Source of the DNA: Rhynchopus sp. YZ270_cl-10
Taxonomy: Eukaryota > Euglenozoa > Diplonemea > Diplonemida > Diplonemidae
Length of the DNA: 64,000 nt
Assembly (NCBI GenBank): GCA_964035575.1
Contig: OZ037862.1
Location: 310,001-374,000 of the forward strand
Direction of reading: 5' to 3'
The notes below the pieces were generated by a model, which worked only from the letters and a program-made list of their open reading frames with translations, had not been told where the DNA came from and did no database searches. Of the stretch, positions 42,357 through 53,643 are shown in pieces. Numbering within the stretch: the first letter of the stretch is position 1; each line of letters begins with the position of its first letter. A program made the translations under genes and the position numbers.

Positions 42357-42827
42357 TTAGTGTCCCGACTGGGAAACACTTAGGTGATATGTTTCTTCTG
42401 GGCCTTGGTCGGGTTCGCTGAATTTGGTCGCCTTCTTTTTTTTGCAACTGCAGGAAATCGCGAAGATACACCCAATAAAGACTATCGCAGCTATGACAAT
42501 GGGGAAGATGGGCTGTTGTGAGGCCTCCTCTTGTTTGCCTGGGGGCGCGCAAGGGGACGGCTTGCCCATCTTAGTGTAGACACACGAACGCGCATTTCCT
42601 TCGCTAGTTGGTGACAGTGATATTGTCAAGCAGAGTGATTCGTCTTTATTGTTTTCTTCGGTACCGCACAGTTTCAGTTCTGCTTCAGCCAGAGCCTCTG
42701 CAGCAGCCTCTTCATCGACAGGGGCAGTTGTAGGGGAAGGCGGTGCAGCTGCTTGCACCGCACCATCATCACCTCCATACACCAAAGCAATAAGCATCGC
42801 TGCGCACAGTAGTTGTATACATGCCAT
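42357..42827 (-). CDS. Small type I membrane protein, function unknown
   Basis: 156 residues, single exon. The ATG at 42827 is preferred to one 96 nt upstream because it opens a signal peptide (MACIQLLCAAMLIALVYGG) and lies 19 nt after a TTTTAG acceptor. The ectodomain (about 18-105) starts with a Pro/Ala/Glu-rich stalk, then has four Cys (54, 66, 82, 93) that could form two disulphides. Residues about 106-126 (IFPIVIAAIVFIGCIFAISC) are a single membrane helix, followed by C128, a Lys cluster (129-132) as stop-transfer signal, and a 20-residue acidic/Ser tail. Juxtamembrane Cys may be acylated. The overall design is that of a surface receptor-like or adhesion protein; no family recognised. 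Confidence 0.7.
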   Translation of the reverse strand: MACIQLLCAAMLIALVYGGDDGAVQAAAPPSPTTAPVDEEAAAEALAEAELKLCGTEENNKDESLCLTISLSPTSEGNARSCVYTKMGKPSPCAPPGKQEEASQQPIFPIVIAAIVFIGCIFAISCSCKKKKATKFSEPDQGPEETYHLSVSQSGH

Positions 42828-42846
42828 TTTTGTCAACAAAACACAA

Positions 42847-42848
42847 CT
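42847..42848 (-). promoter_or_regulatory. Candidate spliced-leader acceptor AG, membrane protein gene
   Basis: ATCCCTGTTTTAG, 19 nt before the signal-peptide ATG. Confidence 0.5.
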
Positions 42849-44053
42849 AAAACAGGGATTATTTTTAAACGAGAAGGTAGGTTGTGTTGTAAGACACAGG
42901 GTGCGTTCGGAGTGTTCAATCACACCCCAATGCTCCCAGTGGAAAAACCCCCACCCCCTTCAAAGGGAAATGCGGAAAAGGGGAGGGGGGACCTGAGTGT
43001 GTGGATTGGTTGGAAATGGGGGGTTTGAGTTTTCTTGGAGACTAGGAAGAATGCCGTCTCTGTAAAAAAAGAGGTGAAGTAAAAAAAAGTCCCCTCTTTT
43101 TTTGTATTTTTTGTATTTTTTTTTTTTTTTTGTGTTTTTTTTTTAGTGTGTGAGTGATGTGTGTTGTGTGCTGTGGTTTGGGGTTTTTGTTTTGTTTTGT
43201 GTGTGTTTCCCCCCCACCCCTTCTTTTCCATTCTTTCTTTTCTTCGTTCTTTGAAAATTTCGTGGTTTTTGTTTTTTGTTTGCTTTTGTTTGCTTTGTTT
43301 TTCACGATCTGGTACATCTTTCAAAAAAGAGAAAAGTTGGTACATCTCAAAATTGCTTTAATCACCTTTAAAAAAAAAAAAAATATAACAATGTCTTGGA
43401 AAGATAAAAGGTAGATTTATTTACTTTTTTTTTGGGTGTAGCTGTCACTCAGACAGTCTTTCACTACTTCTTTTTTTTTTGAAAACTTGGTTGTATTAGT
43501 GTAGCCACCCTAGAGTGTGCTCCACTATACAAAACTTATATTTTTTTGGGCGAGTCCTTTTCACAAGGGAAAAAAAAATAACCAAAAAAAGAGTACAAAA
43601 TAAAATGGAAGTTGGAAGTGCAAACGTCTCTGTGAACGCAGGCACTGATTTTAAAAAAATAATAATAAAACGAGAAGCAAACCACTGAGGGGAAGAAAAA
43701 AAAAGGGTGATTTTTATTATTTTATAATAAAAGCATCCCCGTACAAGACACATTTTGCAGAGGCTTTGCCTTGGGTGGGGTAAATATCCCTGCAGGGTTT
43801 ACTTTACCAAATATCGTCGTACGAAATAAATTTTTTTTTTTCGAGCCGACCTGAAGACGTCGTCGCTGTAATACTGGTTCCTGCTTAGCCACAATTGTAT
43901 TGTCATAATAGAAGGTGAAGTTATTAATGCAGGCACCTCCAACTGACCCACTGTACGATGCCAGCCATCCGGATGAAAGCACAAAACCCTATAGAAAAAT
44001 CATCGATCCAAAAACATCACCGTTTTTTGTTTTTCTTTTTTTTGTTTGCTTTT
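42849..44053. other. Intergenic, repeats only
   Basis: T-rich and A-rich tracts at 43080-43300, family E copy at 43480, family D copies near 43612-43648 and 43918-43985. Confidence 0.45.
43480..43528 (+). repeat. Family E repeat, complete
   Basis: Identical by eye to 19101-19150. Confidence 0.8.
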
Positions 44054-44920
44054 TGAAAACTTGGTTGTATTAGTGTAGCCACCCTAGAGTGTGCTCCAGT
44101 GCTGTCGTGCCTGATCAGGCTGGTATGGCATTCGCCATACCTATTAAATTTGGTTTTTTTTTTCCTGGTAGGGCAAGGTCCGCCCTCCTGCCCTACCAGG
44201 ATTATTTTATTTTATTTTTTTGAGGAGGGGTTCGGCAGGCATTTTGCTAACCATCGTTACGAGTTTTTGGCGTTTTTTTTCTCATCGTTTCATCGACCGT
44301 GGGAGACCAGAACGCGACTCAATTGGTCAAACGCCGAAGGAAAAGGAAGCATGCAGCATGGCGGAAGAAAAAAAAGTAGCGTACCGTGCGCCTGCGGCGC
44401 AAGCTTGCAATGCACCCTTCCCATGACACAGTTTGGCTGTAAAAATGGTCAATTTTAAGCGCATTTTTTTTGAAATGTTGCGTACCGTGGCTTCGCCAGA
44501 AACTTTCGTTTTTTAGAAAAATACGTAAGTAAACTTTACGGAAACTGACGTTAATTACGAACGACAGCGCTACTTTATGGCAACATTTTTTAGAAATACC
44601 GTGGCTTCGCCTGGAACCTTTGGTTGCCGTGGTTCTTTTATAGATCTACTGAGGTTACTGATACGACAGCTGACACCCACTACGGCTTGTGGTTCACCCT
44701 CCCCACCCGCCTTTCACGATTTTGTGCATCAGAGGGGAGAAAGAGCCTCACCTTTTTGCACTGGCAGGGAGTCGCGCGCGCGAAGCGCGCGCAGCGACCG
44801 CTTTTACGGGGGGAAAGCTCGGGACCTTTTTTTGCGGGTTTTTTTTGGCCTGCCCTACCAGTGCCCTACCTATTAAATTTTTTTTCAAAACTCAGCGACA
44901 GCACTGGTGTGCTCCACTAT
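44054..44920 (+). repeat. Family E copy split by an insertion
   Basis: Family E runs to GTGTGCTC at 44096 and resumes with GTGTGCTCCACTAT at 44907. Confidence 0.85.
44097..44906. mobile_element. hAT-like non-autonomous DNA element
   Basis: Ends CAGTGCTGTCG / CGACAGCACTG; 8-bp duplication GTGTGCTC at 44089-44096 and 44907-44914, inside a family E repeat. Further CCTGGTAGGGCA / TGCCCTACCAG blocks pair near the left end and recur near the right. The interior has the GTGCGCCTGCGGCGC and GTTGCGTACCGTGGCTTCGC core (44380-44500) and a GCGCGCGAAGCGCGCGC palindrome. 810 bp, no transposase. Confidence 0.9.
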
Positions 44921-45464
44921 ACCAGCTTTTTTTTGTTGTTGTTACTGTCAACACCCTCCTCAACACTGCTCCGCGAAATGAGAGAAAATAACAATGGGAG
45001 GTTTTTTTTTCTGTTGCGAAGGGCATGTCATAGCGTATAGGACAATGCAGGGCTCATTACCATCCTTTTTCGGTGAGATCTGCATTCTCTTTGATGCACG
45101 CAGGACGGCGACGGTCGTTTCAAAGACTCACGTTGTTCTCGCTACACACACCCCCCCATACAAAAGTGACGTTGATCGTGCCAACAAAAATATGCAACAC
45201 AAAAAAAAAAAGTTGACTTGAAATACAGCAGCCCTCGACAGTGCCACCTTCAAATTTTCAAATGTATTTTTCTATTTAGGTAGACGTGAAGTCATCGGAA
45301 AGGGGTACACCGCTGTTCGTCCATTATTCCAGCTTTCTTTAAAGCAACACAGATTTTTTTTTAAAAATCGCATTTTTTTTTCCGCAAATGATTGGTTCGT
45401 CCCTACTATAGGGGATATTTGAGAAAAAGTGCTGAAAATTGTTTATTCTGTGCGGTTCTATTTT
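44921..45464. other. Intergenic, no gene seen
   Basis: Contains a partial family B copy at 45211-45250. Confidence 0.4.
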
Positions 45465-45530
45465 TTGACAAATTGTTGGAGTAGTGTAGTTGCCTCGGTT
45501 TGTGTTGCCACAATTGTGCAATGTCTACCT
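45465..45530 (+). repeat. Family F repeat
   Basis: TTGACAAATTGTTGGAGTAG, GTTGCCTCGGTTTGTGTTGC, then ATTGTGCAATGTCTAC. AGTGTAGTTGC at the start can pair with GCAAT-TCCACT at the end in the better copies. Confidence 0.7.
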
Positions 45531-45987
45531 TCAATTTTTGTTGTATAATTGTAATGGTACCCATAGGGGCTAGGATGTGCAGAGAATTTGAAAAAAAAAG
45601 AAATTTTGGGTGAAGGTGCCTCTCGTGTGAACACATCTTTAATAGATTCATATACTTTCAGTTCACAGAATTGAAAGCATTTGCGACATCTTTGAAAAAA
45701 AAAAAGGATACAAAAGTCTTGACGAAGTCTTCACATAATACATTATTTTTTGGTTCTGAAAAAATCCAAAAAAAATAGAAAACGACTTCAGGATATGACA
45801 GTTAAATGAAATAAAGAAAACACTTTTTCGTTTATCGCACCGCAAAAGGTTTGTGTTTTTCACTGATGAATGTGAGTAATGTTAGTGGAAAAACAATACG
45901 CTAAAGCGGGCACGCACCATCCGTCGTTTTCCATTTCTATTCGTCAATGCTTGATAACACAAAAAAAAAAAAAAAACACACACACAC

Positions 45988-47388
45988 CAGGGATGTTGCT
46001 AAACCGCGTAGTGGAATTCCAAAATCCTTGAGAGGTCGTTTTTTTTACGGGAAATTTTACGTGGGGAAGTCGTTTTTTTTACGGGAAATTTTACGTGGGA
46101 AAATCCTTTTTTTTCCGGGAAATTTTGAGGAGTCTTTTTTTACGGGAAAATTCTGTAGGGTTGACCCGGGAGGCTGTACCTTCAATTTTTTTTTTTTGCC
46201 TGCGGCGCCAGTTTTCATTTTTTGCTCCGCAAAAAGGGTTCGTTGAGTGACTGCTCTGTGGTGTAAATAGCTATATTTTTACACCGTACCCTAATTTTTT
46301 TCGCCTGCGGCGCCATTTTATATTATTTTTTTTTGCTTCGCAAAAAAAAATTCAGTTCCGTATGTTCCCGATGGTACTTGTCTTCTGAAGGAAAAGTACA
46401 AAGTGAACGTGGGGGCAGTTTGCGTAGTTGCAAACTTTGCTGCATGTTGTGACCCCACCATTTGACGGACGGAACACGTCGAACCCAATAAGGAGTGAGA
46501 AAGAAGGATATGGCCAAAGAAAAAAGTAGCGTACCGTGCGCCTGCGGCGCAAGCTTGCATTACACCCTTCTTATGACATAGTTTGGCTGCGAAAAAAGTG
46601 CAATTTTAAGCGCGATTTTGAAATGTGGCGTACCGTGGCAGAACGCGGTTTTCTCGAAGTTTTCTTGGAAAATGGGGACACTCTCGCACGGGTTTTGGAG
46701 GCTGCACCGGTAGTGCACTCCCCGTCTTTGGTTGCTGTTGAACAAGGATTCTCTCTCCTGACTACATCTACGCAAAGAGACGCCACCGCCTTTCTCACAG
46801 CACTATTGAGAAGCTGATGGTTCTTCATGAACAGGCACCGAGTTTAACAACGAAAAGATGGGGAATATTCTTGAACTCGCTGTTGCCTTGTTTCTCAGCA
46901 CAAGCGTAACAGGTTCAAGAGAAAACGGAGGTGTTCCTGCTGATGGCGGAGGAGTTGGAAGACTTCGCTCCCCGTATTTGCTTTCGGAATTGAGCTTCTG
47001 AGGACCTTTTTCGCGCGCAGCGCGAAATTTTTTTTTCCAAAACTGGTGCTTTCGGAAGTCGGTCAACGACCTGTCAATATCAGGGGGTGTGTGTATAGAG
47101 TCCCTGTGTCAGCGACCTGTCAGCGACCTGTCAATATCGACCCCTCCCGGAGCACCAAAAACGAAAGAAATTGGACGTGGGGTTCTCAAAATTTTCGGGG
47201 AAAACGGCATATTTAGCGATAAGTGTGTTCGAAACGTATCATGTGGGCAAAAAAAATTATGATTTTCACCACCAGACATGGACCAGGGTCGAAAAATGTA
47301 CCTTTTTCCCGTGTAAAAAAACCCGTAAAAAAACCCGAATTCCAAGCCCAAAAAGTGCGATTTTCGTAACTGTTTAGCGTCAGGTCTG
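45988..47388. mobile_element. hAT-like non-autonomous DNA element
   Basis: Left end CAGGGATGTTGCTAAAC and right end GTTTAGCGTCAGGTCTG are an imperfect inverted pair. ACACACAC flanks both sides (45980-45987, 47389-47396); because the left flank is a CA microsatellite this duplication is weaker evidence. The interior has tandem TTTTACGGGAAATTTTACG units, GCCTGCGGCGCC blocks, the GTACCGTGCGCCTGCGGCGC core (46527) and GGTCAACGACCTGTCA units. Confidence 0.7.
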
Positions 47389-47396
47389 ACACACAC

Positions 47397-48396
47397 CCCC
47401 AAATTGGAAAGATTTTGCTGGAAAAAAAGGAAAGAAGAGTGTTGATGGAGGTTTATGGTATCGACAAAAAAAAATCACCCGAAATAATTCGCGAAGAAAA
47501 AAAAAGAAGAAAAAAACGGGAAATTTTCAGGTTCTCAATACAGCAAAGTTCTCTCTGAGGGCGAAGGGAACATATAACGTGCTATTCTTTTTTTTGTGTA
47601 TTTGCCCTTAAAAAGTGAAGTAGCCATCCTTATTTAAAAAAAAAAGGAAAACGAAAGAACTTTGCGTGTGCTGTATTTTGAATAGTGGATATTGTGTCAG
47701 TGCTGACGAGAAATGACCTCCCATCTCGATTTTCTGTTACTACACTGGAGTGATAAAAATACGTCGAATGCCTGTAGTTTAAAAAAGAAATCTTGAAAAA
47801 TGAACGGTCATTGAACTGTACCGTGTCTCAAGACATTGATGCACGTTGTCTTTTTTTTTTTGAAAGAACATCTCTGCAGTTTTTGGGAGCAAACGACGCT
47901 TTTTTTCTTTTTCTTTTTCTTTTTCTTTGTTCGGTTGTCTTTTTTTTACTATTTTTTTTTTTTTTTTCTCTTTTCGTTCGAGAGGACTTCAATATAGCTC
48001 GCACAGTGATGGGGTGGGATGGGGGGACATAAAAAAAGAGAATTTTGTTAATAAACCGGACCCAAATGAAAGAGAGAAAAAAATATTGAAGAATGGCCAC
48101 TTGGGCACATCCCATCAATAGGCTGTGGGGGGAAAGAGCCAAAAAAAGAGAGAGAGAGAGAGACATTGGATCCTCGCACAGCCAGCTATATCTTTTTTGT
48201 GGCTGGTATGAGGTATGCGCTTTGTTCTGCGTGGACAATCACTTGCCATGTACTGATATAGACAATATAAAATTGTTTCATATACTAACTATTCTACTGA
48301 ATAGATGGTATAATAGGGTGCACTAAATGTACCCAAACTTTTGACAATATAAAGGTACTTCGCTCAATACCGACCAAACCCGATTTTATTTTATTT
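47397..48396. other. Intergenic, no gene seen
   Basis: A- and T-rich, with AG microsatellite at 48147-48163 and a CAT-ACTAACTATTCTACTG motif near 48280 also present at 35865. Confidence 0.4.
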
Positions 48397-48464
48397 TTGA
48401 CAAATTGTTGGAGCAGTGTGTAGTTGCCTCGGCTACGTTGCCACAGTTTTGTGCAATCTCCACT
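48397..48464 (+). repeat. Family F repeat
   Basis: TTGACAAATTGTTGGAGCAG, GTTGCCTCGGCTACGTTGCC, GTGCAATCTCCACTTTCC. Confidence 0.75.
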
Positions 48465-48487
48465 TTCCATTTAAAAAAAAAAAAAAA

Positions 48488-49271
48488 TGGTAAGGGTAGT
48501 GTAACTTTTTCAGCCTGTTACCGTTACCGCCCGCCGGATTTTTTGAAAACCAAAAAAAAAAAGTTATGTAGAAAGTACCTAGGGAAAAAAGTTATGAAGA
48601 GGTTCTATAGGAAAGATGTGGGTGGGGCTGTACAGGGCCCATACCTATGGCACCTCACGATCATTTGGTGAGTAAGCAATTTTTTCTCGAGAGAAAAGTC
48701 GTTTTCCTTCTCGAGTGTTTTCTTGTACACTGTACACTGTACACTGTACACTGTACACTGTACACTGTACACTGTACACTGTACACTGTACACTGTACAC
48801 TGTACACTGTACACTGTACACTGTACACTGTACACTGTACACTGTACACTGTACACTGTACACTGTACACTGTACACTGTACACTGTACACTGTACACTG
48901 TACACTGTACACTGTACACTGTACACTGTACACTGTACACTGTACACTGTACACACTGTAGTACCTATAACTTTCTGGTACCCAGTCATTCTGGGAACCA
49001 GACACCCGGTGCCCAGGAACCTAGGTACCCAGGCAACATGATAATGAGAAGACACAAAATGCTACACGCAACAGAAAACAAGCTACACGTCACGAAAATA
49101 AGGATTTGACTGTGAAGAAAACTCTGGAAAAATGTAAGAAAATCTCTTCATAACTTTTTTCCCCCTGGTAAAACTTTTTTTTCTTCATAACTTTTTTTCT
49201 CCGCCGCCCGCCGGGTTTTTCGAACACCAAAATAACGGTAACAGACCGAAAAAGTTACACTACCCTAACCA
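48488..49271. mobile_element. TIR element enclosing a 7-mer satellite
   Basis: Left TGGTAAGGGTAGTGTAACTT and right AAGTTACACTACCCTAACCA are inverted; pairing continues through CTGTTACCGTTA and CCGCCCGCCGG for about 110 bp. Between the arms is the array 48725-48957. No target duplication was found. Confidence 0.75.
48725..48957. repeat. Tandem 7-mer satellite (CTGTACA)n
   Basis: About 33 essentially perfect copies; 7-bp unit with no stop in any frame. Confidence 0.95.
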
Positions 49272-49603
49272 CTAATCTCCCACCGAGATGGGCCTCGAAG
49301 TAATTATCTTAGTGTGGACACCTGAGGATACACTCCACTATTTGGATGAAATAACATTGGAGAAAAAAAGAGGGGAGAAAGTTTATGAGACGTCTTTTGT
49401 GCTTAGTCATTTCTTCAAAAAAAAAAAAAAAATGCATCACATAACATATTTGTGCTTCCTAATAGTTCAAAAAAATAGGCCACAAAACAGACACGTTTGT
49501 GGAAGAAAAAGAAATTTATCTTTTAAGAACTGAGGGCAACCATATGAGGTAAATAATTATTGGTGTGGGGGGAAGTTTTTTTTTTTTGTTGCCAAGGGTG
49601 CTC
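49272..49603. other. Intergenic with an E-like remnant
   Basis: CTTAGTGTGGACACCTGAGG ... ACTCCACTA at 49308-49341 resembles diverged family E. Confidence 0.4.
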
Positions 49604-49711
49604 CCACCTGATTTTTACCCCGCGTATAGGTGAGTAAAGTCGCGCAAAGGCGCGTATAGGACCGTCTGTACACGCCTTTACGCGCCTATACGCGGGGTAA
49701 AAATCAGGCGG
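49604..49711. mobile_element. Inverted element, CACCTGATTTTTACCCC ends
   Basis: CCACCTGATTTTTACCCCGC and CGGGGTAAAAATCAGGCGG; CGTATAGG and GCGCGTA-type blocks pair further inward, giving arms of about 45 bp. Confidence 0.8.
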
Positions 49712-51709
49712 TACTCTACCCTTACAAAAGCAAAACAAAACAAAACAAAACAAAAAAAACATCAATTCATGTCATCCTAGTTACTGGTGACCGTCTTTGA
49801 TATTAGTGTTGTGAGATCGTAAACACTCCCTTTTTTTGACACCTCAACTGCTAAAAGAGTGGCAGGGAATAGAAGACCATGAGGAAAACTGGACTCCTTT
49901 TTTGCTGCCTTGGCAGGATGAGCTCCACTACTGGGGTATTTGACTCATTTTTTTTCTTCTTTTTTTTTGATTTTGACAAATTGAAAGATGCAATGATTTG
50001 CACATATTTTAAAAAGTGGGTGCGATGTCTTTAGTGGGAGCGCATCAACCTATTGAGGGCAACTGATTGATGTGGATAAGACAGGAAAAAAACTCGAAAA
50101 GATGGATAAAACCACAGAAAAAGGGTAGAATATCACCTTCTAAAAAAACTAGTTAGTCGATATGAACCTAAGTCTGCGACACTGCCTGTTTAGTCAACTA
50201 ACGGATATACAACACACATTGGACAATTATCTCCTCTCTTATACTATCCACAACTGTTTTTTTCAACACACACAAAACACAACACACATCACCACTTTGC
50301 CACTATGTTTCTCTTTCTCCAACACGCCCTTTTAGCTCCCTATTACAGAGAGGGAAATGAAGAGGACAAACCAAATAAACTGCTTAGATGAACCTAAGCC
50401 TCCGCTACAGAGTGATCTTTGCAAACAAGAAAAAAAGAAAAAAAGAAAAAAAAAAAAGTTGAAAGACAGATCATGCCTCGTGTGCATATCTTTGGAGGGA
50501 AAGGGAAAAATTTTGAAAAGGAATCGAATGTGCGTTGGGTCTGCGCAATAAAAACCTTCCAAAAGAAAAAAAAAAAGAAATTGATGAACAGAACGGAAAA
50601 AACTGAATCCAAAAAAAAAAAAAACAATCATGCACAAGATTAAGAGAGGGGGAAAAAGGGGGAGCACCTGGGCATTGCGAACAATGGGGGAGGGTGAAAA
50701 AAAAAGAAAATTGGTTTTTAGATGACCCTAAGCCTCATCATGTTTGGTCAGCTACTAAAAAAGACAAGGCGTGGATTATCCACACGCAGAAAGGGGGTGG
50801 GAGGGATAGGGGGTGGTTCAATTTTTCAATTTTAAAAAAAAAACAACAACAATAGACTCACCCTCAAAGATTAAGAACAGTAATAACCTCCTTTTGGCTT
50901 AAAAGGCATGTCACATGATGTCTCAATACAGTATGATGTGTGATTTTTTTTTTGATTTTTTTTCCCCTTCCTTCGTCGGATCGGCTATCATCCCCCCAAG
51001 CGCTGGAGGGGGGTGTCGATCCTACAATTTGAACACAAAAATGCTGGTTGTGAAGTGCAGCTGAAGGGATTTGCTAAAGTGCAGATTTGTATCTTGCTAG
51101 CGTTGTACCCAGTACTACCGCCTTGGCAGTTGCAGATCTACGTCTGAACTTAAGCATATCACGGAACAAAGCGCAGTAAAAGAAATCACCAGCGAGGTGA
51201 ACAGCAAATTGTGTTGTTCTGTGCGGGCTAGCCGGATCTTGCGATCCCACTGCCTTTTTTTTACTCAGCATTTTTATTTGGTGCTGCAGATACAACAACG
51301 TGTGTTTGAATATCACGCTCCTCAACGAGCTCACCCAACAGAATCAGCAAAAAAAAACTACAACAGCAAAACGGTGCATACACAGTTGCACAGTATCACT
51401 GCAGGCCGTGCGAAAGGCACATATTATTTTATGAGGGGGAGATAAATATTGAAAAAAAAGGTGTGGATGGGGTGAAGACTGATTGAAAGGTGTTTAGGTG
51501 CAGTTTTGTTGCACATACAAATCAAAAAAAAGCTTTTAAAAAATGCACAGAAAGAAACGGTTAGCGAGTATTGTGTGACGTGAATGTCACTTTGATAAAA
51601 GCACGAAAGGCCCGATATCCCCAAGACAGAATGTGCAAAGACAGCGAATCTACAATGTGGCACATAAGTCTGGTGATGCAAAAAAGCAAAAAAAATAAGA
51701 ATAGTTTAT

Positions 51710-51742
51710 AAGATGGACCTAAAGCTCTCTGCTTAGCCACTT
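51710..51742 (+). repeat. Family A hairpin repeat
   Basis: AAGATGGACCTAAAGC and GCTTAGCCACTTT arms. Confidence 0.7.
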
Positions 51743-51906
51743 TAATCACAAAATAATGATGTGCCTCTCTCTCTCTCTCGCACATAAAAAAAATAGATAC
51801 GTTTGTAACGATAAACCCAATCGCAGTGCTTAGCCAACTAGCAAAAAGTTTGTGTCTCTTCGTGTTGATAAGTATCGTGTTGCGTTGAAGCATCCAAAAA
51901 AAAAAA

Positions 51907-51995
51907 TAGAAACATAACACTCACACGATAAAACCCATGGGAGAGGTTGTGGTGAAACGCACACATCTCGACCTGTTTTTGGTGAGGAGGTGGCC
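51907..51995 (+). repeat. Family C repeat, truncated
   Basis: ATAGAAACATAACACTCACA to TTTTTGGTGAGGAGG; the 3' half is missing. Confidence 0.7.
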
Positions 51996-52184
51996 CTGAT
52001 GTCTTTGAGTTTTGTGATTTGATGTCAGCCAAGTAGTCATCGCAAGATGAAGTTGGAGTTGAGTTTGTAAGATGAACCTAAGCCTTCGTGGTGAGGGTCA
52101 ATGGAAAAAATGAGGTAAGAACCTCTTCAGCGACAAATCTCAAAATATGGGGAAGAAAATTAGAATTGAAAAAAAAAGGTCAGT

Positions 52185-52220
52185 AAGATGATCCTAAGCC
52201 ATCTGCTGCTTCGTCACCTT
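52185..52220 (+). repeat. Family A hairpin repeat
   Basis: AAGATGATCCTAAGCC with GCTTCGTCACCTT. Confidence 0.7.
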
Positions 52221-53290
52221 TTACATTTTTTTTGTAATTAAGTTGACTGGGCACGAGATGCAAACAAAAAAAGAAAAATAAGGAAAAAAAAAAACTTGTC
52301 ACAAAATTGAACCTCTCGTGCACTCCCCACTTGACTGGTGTCTCCAAACGAGGGCTCAGTAGCTAGTTTGTCGCTGTAATCGGAAAAAACCTAACATGCA
52401 TCTCAGAAAAAAAATACGCTGAGAGCCCAGCACACAAGAACCAACCGGACAAAGTTTTTCTTTAAAAAATACACATGAAACAGAACACTCGAAAAAAAAA
52501 AACAAAACAAAACAATATTTTTTTGAACGATACCTCAGGACCTCTCTCTCTCTCTCCTCCAGTTATTTTTCCTTTGAAAAATGATTGTCGCAAAAATACA
52601 AAAAAAAAAGCCCACCCAGCATTCCCCTCCCCCTTTTGTGGATTTGTACAGTATCTTGCAAAATCCGAGACATTTCTTTTTTGATGAATATTGGGATGAG
52701 TAGTGCACATCGTTTATAATCTACCATTAGAAAAACTCCGCCAAAAAAAAAAAAAAAAAAAAAAACTCGGCGTAGAGACTCTAGCGGAGCCCCTGTCTTG
52801 TTTTATTCAGCAGATTATAAACGATGAGTGTAGTTGCGATCCTGCAACGTCCACTTTCTTTAATTATTGAACCTTCACAAAAAAGTTTTAAAAAATTTTT
52901 TTTGAAAGATGAAGTCCCACGAACACGTATCTTTAAACAGGCAACTATTCACTAGGAGGGGAGAGATAAGGGGATGGAATATGGGGGAACGAATTCACAA
53001 AAGGGAGGGAAACAGAACGAACAAGAAAAAAATATGAAAAAAAAAATATAGTTGTAGAGAGTGGGAAAGGGCCTTCTTTTCTTTTTTTCTTTTTTCTTTT
53101 TTTTTTTTTTTTTTTTTTGAAGAAAAAGAAGAAACTTTTCTCCGAAAATCCCTCCTAACATGAAAAAAAAACAACGAATCAATAACAGCCTCCACCCAAA
53201 ATTTCCAGCAAGGTTTCTCAACCCAAACTGGGAACGGGGGAGGTGCATACATGGTAGGTTAACACTGATGAAAAGAAAGAAAAAGCTTAT

Positions 53291-53325
53291 AAGATGGCCC
53301 TAAGCCTCTTGTGCTTAGTCACCTT
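53291..53325 (+). repeat. Family A hairpin repeat
   Basis: AAGATGGCCCTAAGC and GCTTAGTCACCTT arms. Confidence 0.8.
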
Positions 53326-53437
53326 TAAAGGGGAAATAAAAGAGGGAAACGAGACAAGCATAGGGGGGTGCAATTAAAGTATGTACTTTAGCGGGAATTA
53401 TTGTTTAGATGGCCGACAATATTTCTTCTTCTTTTTT

Positions 53438-53503
53438 GATAAATTTGTTAGAGTAGTGTAGTTGCCTCGGTTGTGTTGCCACAGTTTTTGTGCAATCTCC
53501 ACT
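53438..53503 (+). repeat. Family F repeat
   Basis: GTTAGAGTAGTGTAGTTGCC, GGTTGTGTTGCCACAG, GTGCAATCTCCACTGTC. Confidence 0.75.
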
Positions 53504-53643
53504 GTCATTTTTTTTTTACCAACTCCTCCCTCTCTCTCTACACCTCTTATTGATCCTTATGACATTTCAATTTTTTTTGTTGTTTCAAACAAAAAATTAT
53601 AGACTCGATAGTAAACACCACTCCCCCAAAAACCCCCCTTTTC

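Larger units (their letters stand above)
49712..53437. other. Intergenic, repeats only
   Basis: Family A copies near 50163, 50387, 50719, 51710, 52069, 52185 and 53291; truncated family C at 51907-51995; CT microsatellite 51763-51780; inverted ATCGTTTATAATCT / AGATTATAAACGAT around 52708-52826 enclosing a poly-A run and GCGGAGCCCCTG. No gene recognised. Confidence 0.45.

Noticed and set aside
48605-49109. Long open frames across 48.6-49.1 kb
   Set aside because: They are translations of the (CTGTACA)n array, which has no stop in any frame.
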